From: Gammaproteobacteria bacterium
GTDB lineage: Bacteria; Pseudomonadota; Gammaproteobacteria; GRL18
DNA length: 51,332 bases
Direction: 5' to 3'
NCBI GenBank assembly: GCA_016744395.1
Contig: JADGEK010000020.1
Location: 1-51,332, forward strand
A program made the translations under genes and the position numbers. The notes under the pieces are model-generated. The model had not been told where the DNA came from and ran no database searches. It saw nothing but the letters and a program-made list of their open reading frames with translations. Of this stretch, positions 8,701 through 15,819 are shown piece after piece (the stretch's first letter is position 1; the number at the start of each line of letters is the position of its first letter).

Positions 8701-9093
8701 TTATGAATAACTAAATACCACTGCAGGCGCTTTATAGTGAGCGACATAAACGATATAGGAAAAAACCAGAACAGCCATGCCCGCTGCTATAAGTCGAATA
8801 TTTTTTGTTTTGCCCCACCTTAAAGCAATCATACCCAAGAAAATATAAATGAGTAAGCCAATGATCTTTTCTGCAATCCAAAATGTCGTTAAAGGGTTCA
8901 CTCCAAGGATATACACCATGGTCAGAGCTGAGGCCAATAGCAAAGTGTCCACTTTATGAGGCAGTTTTTTAAACCAGTATTTATTCTGATTTGGGGAATC
9001 AGCTTGCTTTAAATAAACACGGGTAACAAAGCCGCAAATCGATAATATGATGGCGGTAACATGTATGTATTTAACAAATTCGTAGAATGTCAT
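8701..9093 (-). CDS. SirB2 family membrane protein
   Basis: Small integral membrane protein of the SirB family, first linked to invasion gene expression in Salmonella; its biochemical role is unknown. The 130 residues have four likely membrane segments and the family features: YEFVKYIHVTAIILSICGF at the N terminus, LPHKVDTLLLASAL in the middle, then EKIIGLLIYIFLG and a final helix with VAHYKAP. It lies upstream of nnrS on the same strand (136 bp gap with its own promoter for nnrS). SirB2-like proteins are often found near respiratory or NO-related genes, which fits this group. No clear ribosome site precedes ATG 9093. Confidence 0.85.
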   Translation of the reverse strand: MTFYEFVKYIHVTAIILSICGFVTRVYLKQADSPNQNKYWFKKLPHKVDTLLLASALTMVYILGVNPLTTFWIAEKIIGLLIYIFLGMIALRWGKTKNIRLIAAGMAVLVFSYIVYVAHYKAPAVVFSYS

Positions 9094-9214
9094 TTTGTTT
9101 TCAATTCAATGTCAGAAAAAGGGACTGATTCAAGGACTTGATTTTAACTGACTAATAAACGAACATGCTAGCTTAATTCAATTTTTAGTCATTGCTAACA
9201 GTTTTTAGGTGACA

Positions 9215-9248
9215 CTGGTTACACTCTTTATTTTAAGAGTGTAACCAG
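9215..9248. repeat. 14-bp perfect inverted repeat between sirB2 and folB
   Basis: CTGGTTACACTCTT and AAGAGTGTAACCAG are exact complements around a 6-nt TATTTT spacer. They lie in the divergent region between sirB2 (start 9093) and folB (start 9304). No T run follows on either strand. It could be an operator for a dimeric regulator or a REP-like unit. Confidence 0.6.
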
Positions 9249-9303
9249 ACAAACAGATCAAACAACTTGCAAGACCAGTAAGAAGAGTGAAAGGACTGTC
9301 TAT

Positions 9304-9672
9304 ATGAATCCAGAAATGGACATCATTTTTATCAATCAACTGAAACTGGACACTATCATTGGAATTCATGACTGGGAAAGAGAAAAACCTCAACCCATTG
9401 TTTTAGATATTGATATTGGCTGTTCCATTCAATTAGCCGCTAAAAGTGACCAAATCGAACATTGTATTGATTATTTTAGCGTCTGTGAAAGAATGAAGGA
9501 ATTGGCACAATGCCATCAGTTTCAATTAGTGGAATCATTTGCAGAAGAAGCATCGCGTATTATTCTAGATGAATTCATGGCACAGTGGGTTCGAGTCAAA
9601 TTGAACAAGCCTGCTGCCGTCAATGAAGCCAATGGCGTTGGTGTCATAATTGAAAGGCATCACCACGGTTAG
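9304..9672 (+). CDS. folB: Dihydroneopterin aldolase FolB
   Basis: Cleaves dihydroneopterin to 6-hydroxymethyl-dihydropterin and glycolaldehyde in folate synthesis. The protein aligns from MDIIFINQLKLDTIIGIHDW (residues 5-24) to GVGVIIERHHHG with the E. coli enzyme; LVESFAEEAS holds the substrate-binding Glu and KLNKPAAV the catalytic Lys region. ATG 9304 has AGGA eight bases upstream; ATG 9316 (residue 5) matches the E. coli start and is the alternative. folK follows 51 bp downstream, so consecutive folate-pathway enzymes are probably co-transcribed. Confidence 0.97.
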   Translation: MNPEMDIIFINQLKLDTIIGIHDWEREKPQPIVLDIDIGCSIQLAAKSDQIEHCIDYFSVCERMKELAQCHQFQLVESFAEEASRIILDEFMAQWVRVKLNKPAAVNEANGVGVIIERHHHG

Positions 9673-9723
9673 ATTCACGATTTACCCAGTTTGAATTAAA
9701 AAAGAAAGAGAAAAGAGAATAAC

Positions 9724-10245
9724 ATGAGTAAGCATTTGGTTTATGTTGGCATTGGCAGCAATATTGACCAGGAAAAATACATTCGTCTAGCCGTTCAATA
9801 TTTAAAAGCATCATTTGGCAGTCAATGCCAATTGCGCCTTTCACCTGTTTATAAAACAGAAGCAGTGGGCTTTGATGGTGACGATTTCTTTAACCTGGTG
9901 GCTTGCTTTTTAACTGAGTTATCACCCTTTGATGTTGAAAAACAGCTAAAAAAGATTGAAAATCAGAATGGACGTCGCCGTGATCAAGAAAAGTTTGCAG
10001 CGCGAACTTTAGACATAGACTTACTATTGTATGATCAAGATATTATTAATGAGAAAGGTATCAGCATTCCAAGAGATGAAATTGAAAAATACGCATTTGT
10101 ACTTTCACCCTTAGCTGACTTAAGCCCTGACCTCATTCACCCGCAAACCCAGAAAAACGTTGCTGAAATGTGGCAAGAACTCAGTCAAAATACTGAAGCG
10201 GGTGCACTGGAGAAGATTGATTTTATATGGACGCCTTCAGCTTAG
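9724..10245 (+). CDS. folK: 6-hydroxymethyl-7,8-dihydropterin pyrophosphokinase FolK
   Basis: Transfers pyrophosphate from ATP to 6-hydroxymethyl-dihydropterin, the product of FolB. The 173-residue protein begins YVGIGSNIDQEKYI, has PVYKTEAVGF and FFNLVA, and carries the magnesium/ATP signature RTLDIDLLLYD (residues 93-103). RRRDQEKFAA before it is the catalytic loop region. It ends with the typical LSPLADLSPDLIHP. The gene follows folB. A GTAGAAAC palindrome lies 12 bp after its stop codon. An A/G-rich stretch before ATG 9724 may serve as ribosome site. Confidence 0.97.
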   Translation: MSKHLVYVGIGSNIDQEKYIRLAVQYLKASFGSQCQLRLSPVYKTEAVGFDGDDFFNLVACFLTELSPFDVEKQLKKIENQNGRRRDQEKFAARTLDIDLLLYDQDIINEKGISIPRDEIEKYAFVLSPLADLSPDLIHPQTQKNVAEMWQELSQNTEAGALEKIDFIWTPSA

Positions 10246-10257
10246 TCCATCAGCATA

Positions 10258-10285
10258 GTAGAAACGTTGCATGTAACGTCTCTAC
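10258..10285. repeat. GTAGAGAC-type palindrome, copy 2 (after folK)
   Basis: GTAGAAACGTTGCA and TGTAACGTCTCTAC form a 28-bp inverted repeat with two mismatched pairs. It lies 12 bp past the folK stop and resembles the elements at 4611 and 14901. No T run follows, so it is more like a REP-type unit than a simple terminator. Confidence 0.65.
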
Positions 10286-10322
10286 CCAAATACAGGAACA
10301 GTAGCTTAAGGTCAAACCTCTT

Positions 10323-11567
10323 TTACAAATGCAGTAATGACTTAATTTCTCTGATTTGTTCATGCGCTTTATCCAGCACTTGAATGCTCAACTTAGGACT
10401 CAACTTCCCAAGAGCTAATTTATGAAAGGCAGGAACCTGATCAATGATGGGAACATCTTTTTGTTTAGGCGAACCAATGTAACTGTGCAAATGAGCCATA
10501 TTGATGATATCAACTAAGTCCGCTTTCTCAATCTCATTGTACATCCAGTTTTCTGTTTCTTCTGCCACACGAATAAAGTCGTCTGAAAAATCCCAACTTC
10601 TTAATATTGAACTGCCAACCTGAGCATGCATTTTAGTCATGACCTTATCGAGATGCTCTTCGCTATCCACAATGAGAGGATGATCAACGGCCTTATTCAA
10701 AATGGCAATATTACCAATATCATGAATCAATCCCGCTAACATCGCATGCTCCGCATTAAATCCAGGGGAAATCTGAGCTAGGACTGCGCTGATGGAAGCA
10801 ATTTCTATACTATGCTCCCACAGCTTTTTCATGCGCTTTTTTAATAACGTATTTGAAGAGTTAAACAACTCTTTCAAGGCAAAGGAAGTAACCAGTTGTG
10901 TGGTCACTTTCGTGCCCAAACTGACAACCGCAGTTTTACAATCCTCTGCTTTTTTGCGTCGTTGATACAGTGCACTATTGGCTGCTTTAATGATTTTTGC
11001 AGCAATAGAAGGATCAGCCATTATCACTTTAGCAATGTCTTCAGCACCCGAATTTTCATCGGCAATGGTTTCACGAATACGCGTTGCAACACTGGGCAAA
11101 CTCGGTAACACAAAATTACCTTGCTGTAATTCCAGAATGAGTTCATAAAGAATGCGATCTTCTTCATGTTCTTCATCAAGTGGTGTTTCGTCGAGACTAA
11201 TCGCAGAAGTGACTTCTGATTGTTCAAGGGCGGTATCCAGAAAGTCATCTTTCAAAACCAGTAGTTTACACTGTGTCTGAGTTGAAACGACATATCGACT
11301 GGGCCTAAGTTGAGCAACAGGATTTCGAGCTCTAACGCTATCAGCTTCTATAATGCTCATAGAGTCATCAAATGCTCGGAGCTTCAACGTCCCTTCAAGT
11401 AAGAGATATTTGTCAGGTGAATTTGAGTTCAAATCAAGAACCATTTTGCCTGATGCAACCTGCAATATTTGTGCATTAATTGCAATATATTCCAGTTGTT
11501 TATCACTGAGTGAATGAAAAGGCGCAAAAAATTTCAGGCGCTCAATATCAATAACTTCTGTTTCCAT
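10323..11567 (-). CDS. HDOD domain protein with N-terminal cyclic-nucleotide-binding-like domain
   Basis: Probable signalling protein of about 414 residues from ATG 11567 (METEVIDIERLKFF); a longer frame starts at a TTG at 11639 but has no support. Residues 10-120 look like a cNMP-binding beta-roll (LLLEGTLKLRAFDD, then VVSTQTQCKLLVLK). Residues of about 150-345 form an HDOD domain (PSVATRIRETI, IMADPSIAAKIIKAANSA, HAMLAGLIHDIGNIAILNK). HDOD domains are HD-like helical bundles, often without phosphohydrolase activity, found in signalling proteins; HDIGN here keeps an HD pair. It follows amrS on the same strand after 148 bp, with no obvious link. Ligand and target are unknown. Confidence 0.85.
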   Translation of the reverse strand: METEVIDIERLKFFAPFHSLSDKQLEYIAINAQILQVASGKMVLDLNSNSPDKYLLLEGTLKLRAFDDSMSIIEADSVRARNPVAQLRPSRYVVSTQTQCKLLVLKDDFLDTALEQSEVTSAISLDETPLDEEHEEDRILYELILELQQGNFVLPSLPSVATRIRETIADENSGAEDIAKVIMADPSIAAKIIKAANSALYQRRKKAEDCKTAVVSLGTKVTTQLVTSFALKELFNSSNTLLKKRMKKLWEHSIEIASISAVLAQISPGFNAEHAMLAGLIHDIGNIAILNKAVDHPLIVDSEEHLDKVMTKMHAQVGSSILRSWDFSDDFIRVAEETENWMYNEIEKADLVDIINMAHLHSYIGSPKQKDVPIIDQVPAFHKLALGKLSPKLSIQVLDKAHEQIREIKSLLHL

Positions 11568-11715
11568 ATCTAATAATTTCTTGATGTTTATATATAAGGT
11601 TACAAATAATCGTTGTGATTTACAGTGAGTCAATAACAACGTCTAGCAAATGATAAATTGATATGTGGCAAGAATAGCACAAATCAGTAGATTGTACTCA
11701 TTTATTTAACAAACC

Positions 11716-12831
11716 TCACAATACGATAGTTTTTCTTTTACTCCCCCATGTACCTGCTTTTCCAGCAACTTGCCCGTGGCATTTTGCACCACAAGAAAGG
11801 CAATTTCCTGATGACGTAAGATGCCATTCACTCAGCTCATACCAGTCCCGCCCAATTAAAAGAGAGCCACATTGGTGACATAAAGTGCTGCTGCTTTTTT
11901 TATCATGCACATTGCCAGTATAAACATAATAGAAACCATTTTTTTTGGCAATGTTACGAGCACGTAGTAGAGTCTGCAAAGAAGTATGAGGTAATTTATG
12001 CAACTTATAATCAGGATGAAATGCAGTAAAGTGCCAGGGCACTTCTGGCCCCAAATGAGTGATACCCCACTGAGTCATCGCTTCAATTTCCTCTTCCGAA
12101 TCATTCAGGCCAGGTATAAGCAAGGTGGTGATCTCAAACCAGACATCCGTATGATGATAGAGGTATTCTAAAGTTTCCAGGACCGTCTGCAAATGACTGC
12201 CCGTTTGTTTTTTATAAAAATGCTCTGTGAATGCTTTTAAATCAATATTGGCAGCATCCATGACAGAAAAAAATTCTTCTCTTGGCTTATCACAAATATA
12301 ACCAGCCGTCACTGCAACGGATTTAATATTGTGCTCTTTGCAGGCATAGGCAACATCCTGAGCATATTCATGAAAAATCACAGGATCATTGTAGGTATAA
12401 GCCACACTGAGACAATGATTTTGAGCAGCACTGACCGCAATTTTTTCAGGTGAAGCAAAGCTCATTAATTTATCCATGGCTCGGGATTTACTGATATCCC
12501 AGTTTTGACAAAACTTACACCCCAAATTACAGCCTGCTGTGCCAAATGAGAGTATTGGTGTCCCTGGAAAAAAATGATTCAGTGGTTTTTTTTCAATGGG
12601 GTCGATGCAAAAACCACTGGATCGCCCATAAGTGGTTAAAACAATTTGTTCTCCGTCATTTGCTCTTACATAGCAAAAGCCTCTCTGACCTGGTTTCAGC
12701 ACACAAAATCGTGGGCATAAATCACATTGCAGACGTTTTTGAGCCTTATTTTCAGGGTTTTCAGGAGAAACCTCATGCCAATATTGAGTACTGACTGTTG
12801 ATTGAGGATCAAAAATATCACTGTGTTCCAT
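11716..12831 (-). CDS. amrS: AmmeMemoRadiSam system radical SAM enzyme
   Basis: Radical S-adenosylmethionine enzyme of the AmmeMemoRadiSam set, a conserved trio whose reaction is unknown to me. The 371-residue protein has an N-terminal Cys cluster (CDLCPRFC, residues 36-43; C53), the radical SAM motif CNLGCKFC (C101, C105, C108) and a C-terminal zinc-ribbon-like pair (CHQCG and CLSCGAKC). This layout separates it from pyruvate formate-lyase activating enzymes, which lack both Cys pairs. GGAT precedes ATG 12831. It is divergent from the MEMO1-like and AMMECR1-like genes, so all three partners lie within 2.8 kb. Confidence 0.93.
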   Translation of the reverse strand: MEHSDIFDPQSTVSTQYWHEVSPENPENKAQKRLQCDLCPRFCVLKPGQRGFCYVRANDGEQIVLTTYGRSSGFCIDPIEKKPLNHFFPGTPILSFGTAGCNLGCKFCQNWDISKSRAMDKLMSFASPEKIAVSAAQNHCLSVAYTYNDPVIFHEYAQDVAYACKEHNIKSVAVTAGYICDKPREEFFSVMDAANIDLKAFTEHFYKKQTGSHLQTVLETLEYLYHHTDVWFEITTLLIPGLNDSEEEIEAMTQWGITHLGPEVPWHFTAFHPDYKLHKLPHTSLQTLLRARNIAKKNGFYYVYTGNVHDKKSSSTLCHQCGSLLIGRDWYELSEWHLTSSGNCLSCGAKCHGQVAGKAGTWGSKRKTIVL

Positions 12832-13031
12832 TGTTTTTTATCCTATAAATGCATTTTATATTCCTGGCTTCACATCACACTTTTTAATCAATTTTAACCT
12901 TTCATCACCTATCATCTCCCAAGTTCAAAAATATGTCCTATTATGAGTATAGACCAGAACGAATACCGAGCTTTTTACTGGATTAAAAATATAATAACAA
13001 TTGTTTCACTTATTTTACTTGGTTAATAATT

Positions 13032-13832
13032 ATGACTTTACACATCAACATCAGGAATCCTGCCGTTGCGGGCAGCTTTTACCCTGAAACAAGCAAAGAG
13101 TTAAATTCATCCATACAAGGTTACCTGAATGATGCCGACTCAAGCCCCATTCAGAGCTTCCCAAAAGCAATGATAGTCCCACATGCAGGCTATATCTATT
13201 CTGGGCCCATTGCTGCAAGTGCTTATTCTCAGCTTATCCCATTTGCAAAGCACATTTCAAAAGTGATCTTACTCGGGCCTTCACATCAAGTTCCATTTCT
13301 AGGCATTGCAACAAGTTCTCTTGATTCGTTTCAAACACCTTTGGGTGATATTTCACTGGATAAAAAACTCAATAAACAATTGGAGCAACTCCCTTTTGTT
13401 GAGCCCCATGATGATGCACATCGTCAGGAGCACAGTCTTGAAGTACAACTCCCCTTCCTGCAAAAAATTCTGCCTGAGTTTACTCTCGTTCCCTTAGTGA
13501 TAGGACAGGTAGATGATCAGCAAGTCAGTCAAGTAATAGAAAGTCTCTGGCAGGAAGAAAATACGCTTTTTTTAATCAGTTCCGATCTCAGCCATTACCT
13601 GGACTACGAACGAGCCCGAGAATGCGATCAGGCCACCAGTGAAGCCATTGCTGATTTAACCCCTGATAAGATTCATTATGAGCAAGCCTGTGGTCGTTCA
13701 GCTATCGCAGGAATGCTTTTAACTGCCCAAAAACACAACTTGAGAGTTCAAATTCTGGATTTACGTAACTCAGGTGATACAGCGGGTACTAAAGATCGAG
13801 TCGTTGGTTATGGATCGTGGGCCTTCTTTTAA
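13032..13832 (+). CDS. amrB: AmmeMemoRadiSam system protein B (MEMO1-like)
   Basis: Homologue of human MEMO1, a member of the extradiol-dioxygenase-like fold whose enzymatic role is unclear. The 266 residues contain PHAGYIYSGP (H51), LLGPSHQVP (H85), EHSLEVQLPF (H134), SSDLSHY and ACGRSAIAG (C220). H51, H85 and C220 correspond to H49, H81 and C244 of the human metal site, so the site appears intact. The gene is divergent from amrS and 69 bp upstream of amrA; a 12-bp tandem repeat fills that gap. The ribosome site before ATG 13032 is weak. TATAAT at 12990-12995 may be its -10 box. Confidence 0.93.
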   Translation: MTLHINIRNPAVAGSFYPETSKELNSSIQGYLNDADSSPIQSFPKAMIVPHAGYIYSGPIAASAYSQLIPFAKHISKVILLGPSHQVPFLGIATSSLDSFQTPLGDISLDKKLNKQLEQLPFVEPHDDAHRQEHSLEVQLPFLQKILPEFTLVPLVIGQVDDQQVSQVIESLWQEENTLFLISSDLSHYLDYERARECDQATSEAIADLTPDKIHYEQACGRSAIAGMLLTAQKHNLRVQILDLRNSGDTAGTKDRVVGYGSWAFF

Positions 13833-13834
13833 GC

Positions 13835-13897
13835 AAAGAGTTAAACAGAGAGTTAAATAAAGAGCTAGAAAAAGAGTTGGGTAAAAAAGAGTTGAAA
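13835..13897 (+). repeat. 12-bp tandem repeat between amrB and amrA
   Basis: Five degenerate copies of AAAGAGTTAAAC-like units run from three bases after the amrB stop almost to the amrA start, with one 3-bp insertion between the fourth and fifth copies. Read in one frame they would encode repeated Lys-Glu-Leu-Asn/Gly. Each unit holds an AGAG core similar to a ribosome site. Confidence 0.7.
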
Positions 13898-13901
13898 TAT
13901 A

Positions 13902-14456
13902 ATGTATTCACAAACTGAACAGCAAATACTCAAACACATTGCACAACAATCTATTTTGACAGGACTGGAAGCGCAACATTCTCTTGAAGTTAATTTGTCT
14001 GATTATTCAGAGGCGCTTCAGAAAAAACAGGCGACCTTCGTTACTTTGAAAATTGGTGATAATCTGAGGGGCTGCATTGGCACATTAAGCCCGCATCAAG
14101 CTTTAGTGAAAAGCGTGGCCTATAATGCTTACGCTGCCGCATTTCAAGATCCCCGATTCCCTGCATTGAGCCCACAGGAATATGAACAGCTGAAATATCA
14201 CATCTCAATTCTAAGTGACACCAGCCCCATGCAGTTTGATTCAGAACAATCCTTGCTGGCACAAATCCGACCAGGCATCGATGGCCTGGTTCTAAAAGAG
14301 GATAACCAACAAGGCACCTTCCTTCCCTCAGTATGGGAACAATTACCTGAACCAGAAGCCTTTCTTCAACACCTCAAAAATAAAGCAGGCTTACCCACAA
14401 ACTACTGGAGTAACACCCTGAAAATCGACCGCTACACGGTTGTTAATATTGAGTGA
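13902..14456 (+). CDS. amrA: AmmeMemoRadiSam system protein A (AMMECR1 domain)
   Basis: Homologue of human AMMECR1; its molecular function is not established. The 184-residue protein spans the whole domain, with the signature LRGCIGTL (residues 55-62), AAFQDPRFPALSPQEY and GIDGLVLK. ATG 13902 directly follows a tandem array of AAAGAGTT units that may supply the ribosome site. It is the last gene of the amrB-amrA pair and ends 11 bp before the convergent ridA stop. The presence of all three members in one locus is strong support for the assignment. Confidence 0.92.
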   Translation: MYSQTEQQILKHIAQQSILTGLEAQHSLEVNLSDYSEALQKKQATFVTLKIGDNLRGCIGTLSPHQALVKSVAYNAYAAAFQDPRFPALSPQEYEQLKYHISILSDTSPMQFDSEQSLLAQIRPGIDGLVLKEDNQQGTFLPSVWEQLPEPEAFLQHLKNKAGLPTNYWSNTLKIDRYTVVNIE

Positions 14457-14467
14457 TGAATGAGTTC

Positions 14468-14848
14468 TTATAGTTCCATGACGCCATCCATTTCAACGCC
14501 TGAACCTTTAGGCAGTGAGGCGACACCTATTGCTGCTCTAGCGGGGTAAGGTTGGGTAAAATAGCGAGCCATAACTTCATTGACCAGTGGGAAATGGCTG
14601 AGATCGGTGAGAAAAATATTGAGTTTAGCAATGTCGTTTAAGTCCCCCCCTGCTGCTTGAGCCACCGCGCTAAGATTTTCAAAGACTCGAACAATCTGGG
14701 CTTCCATATCACCATCAACCATTTCCATTGTTTCTGGAATCAATGGAATTTGTCCTGAAAGGTAAACGGTATTACCCACTTTGACTGCCTGCGAATAGGT
14801 ACCAATCGCTTGGGGTGCTTTATCAGTTGCAATAATTTCTCTAGCCAA
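14468..14848 (-). CDS. ridA: RidA family enamine/imine deaminase
   Basis: Hydrolyses reactive 2-aminoacrylate-type enamines made by PLP enzymes, protecting them from damage. The 126 residues fit the canonical trimeric RidA length. [20 protein letters not shown], the catalytic R104 in YPARAAIGV and E119 in GSGVEMDGV are all present, marking a true RidA rather than a Rid paralogue without the Arg. ATG 14848 is preceded by TTAGGAG. It lies between amrA (convergent) and the pteridine reductase gene (same strand, 80 bp upstream), with a palindromic repeat in that gap. Confidence 0.95.
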   Translation of the reverse strand: MAREIIATDKAPQAIGTYSQAVKVGNTVYLSGQIPLIPETMEMVDGDMEAQIVRVFENLSAVAQAAGGDLNDIAKLNIFLTDLSHFPLVNEVMARYFTQPYPARAAIGVASLPKGSGVEMDGVMEL

Positions 14849-14900
14849 AATCGTCTCCTAATATAAAATATAAAGTACTTATTATTAATGTCTTATCTGG

Positions 14901-14926
14901 GCAGAGATGTTGTGCAACGTCTCTGC
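14901..14926. repeat. GTAGAGAC-type palindrome, copy 3 (after the pteridine reductase gene)
   Basis: GCAGAGATGTTG and CAACGTCTCTGC pair with a single G-T type mismatch around TG. The element lies two bases past the stop codon of the minus-strand pteridine reductase gene. Its inner half GTTGC/GCAAC equals that of the copy at 10258. Confidence 0.65.
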
Positions 14927-14928
14927 TT

Positions 14929-15696
14929 TTACAAATACAATGAGCGTCCACCATCTACAGCAATGATTTGCCCTGTAATATACTCCGCATTACTGGTCAA
15001 AAATAAAACAGTTTTAGCGATGTCTTCTGCCGAACCTTTACGCTTTAAATAGGTTCTTGAAACAATGCGTTGCTTGCTGATGTCATCCATTTCCTGAGCA
15101 GGCCACATAATAGCACCAGGTGACACACCATTGACTCGAATATTGGGTCCCAGTTCAAATGCCAGTGTTTTTACCAGCATAGCCAAGCCTGCTTTAGCCA
15201 TATTATAGAGACTATGCCCTTCCATTGGTCTTTGAGCATGGATATCAACAATACTGATAATACAGCCCTTTTGTTTTTCTAAATAGGGGGCGGCAGCCTG
15301 TGACAAAAAGAAGGGTGCTTTCATATTACTGCCGATGAGATCATCCCAATCACTTTCACTCGCAGTTCCCATCGGAGTAGGATAAAAACTGGAGGCATTA
15401 TTGATCAGAATATCCAGCCTCCCCCACTGTTCTGCAGCCTGATTGACCATTGCCTTAAGCTTGACTGTTTCAAGCAAATCCGCTTGAATCAAAACCACAG
15501 AATTTTTACGCTGAGCATTGAGTTCACTTTGCAAGGCCAGTGCTGGCTGACGAGAATTCCGATAGTGTAAAAGAATATTCGCGCCTGCAGCATGTAAAAG
15601 ACGTGCGGTCATGGCACCAACCCGTTGAGCCCCACCTGTGATCAAAGCAACTTTATCAGTTAGGTCGCTTTTGAGCATCTCATCAATTGTTTGCAT
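14929..15696 (-). CDS. Pteridine reductase (FolM/PTR1-like short-chain dehydrogenase)
   Basis: NADPH-dependent short-chain reductase expected to reduce dihydropterins or dihydrofolate. The 255-residue protein has the PTR1-type cofactor motif TGGAQRVG (residues 20-27, with Arg in place of a Gly), NNASSFYPTP (99-108) and the catalytic set D151, Y164, K168. Asp at the usual SDR serine position, 13 residues before Tyr, is the spacing of Leishmania PTR1 (D181/Y194/K198). It ends VDGGRSLYL, typical of bacterial FolM. The gene lies near folB and folK and is divergent from the MidA-type gene, which supports a folate/pterin role. Confidence 0.9.
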   Translation of the reverse strand: MQTIDEMLKSDLTDKVALITGGAQRVGAMTARLLHAAGANILLHYRNSRQPALALQSELNAQRKNSVVLIQADLLETVKLKAMVNQAAEQWGRLDILINNASSFYPTPMGTASESDWDDLIGSNMKAPFFLSQAAAPYLEKQKGCIISIVDIHAQRPMEGHSLYNMAKAGLAMLVKTLAFELGPNIRVNGVSPGAIMWPAQEMDDISKQRIVSRTYLKRKGSAEDIAKTVLFLTSNAEYITGQIIAVDGGRSLYL

Positions 15697-15819
15697 TTAC
15701 AGTCACTCTCTTCATCGTATTTGTTGTTCGCATTAGTGGATGTTAGCAAGTAAGTTTAGCATAATATAGGAATTCACAAATAAAACGAGCTTGTTACAGC
15801 CCATAATTTTAGAGCCAAT

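Noticed and set aside
9094-9214. FNR site upstream of sirB2
   Set aside because: Only a half site (TTGAT followed by ACTGA) is present, too weak to call.
13835-13897. CRISPR-like repeat array
   Set aside because: The unit is 12 bp and tandem without spacers; there are no cas genes.
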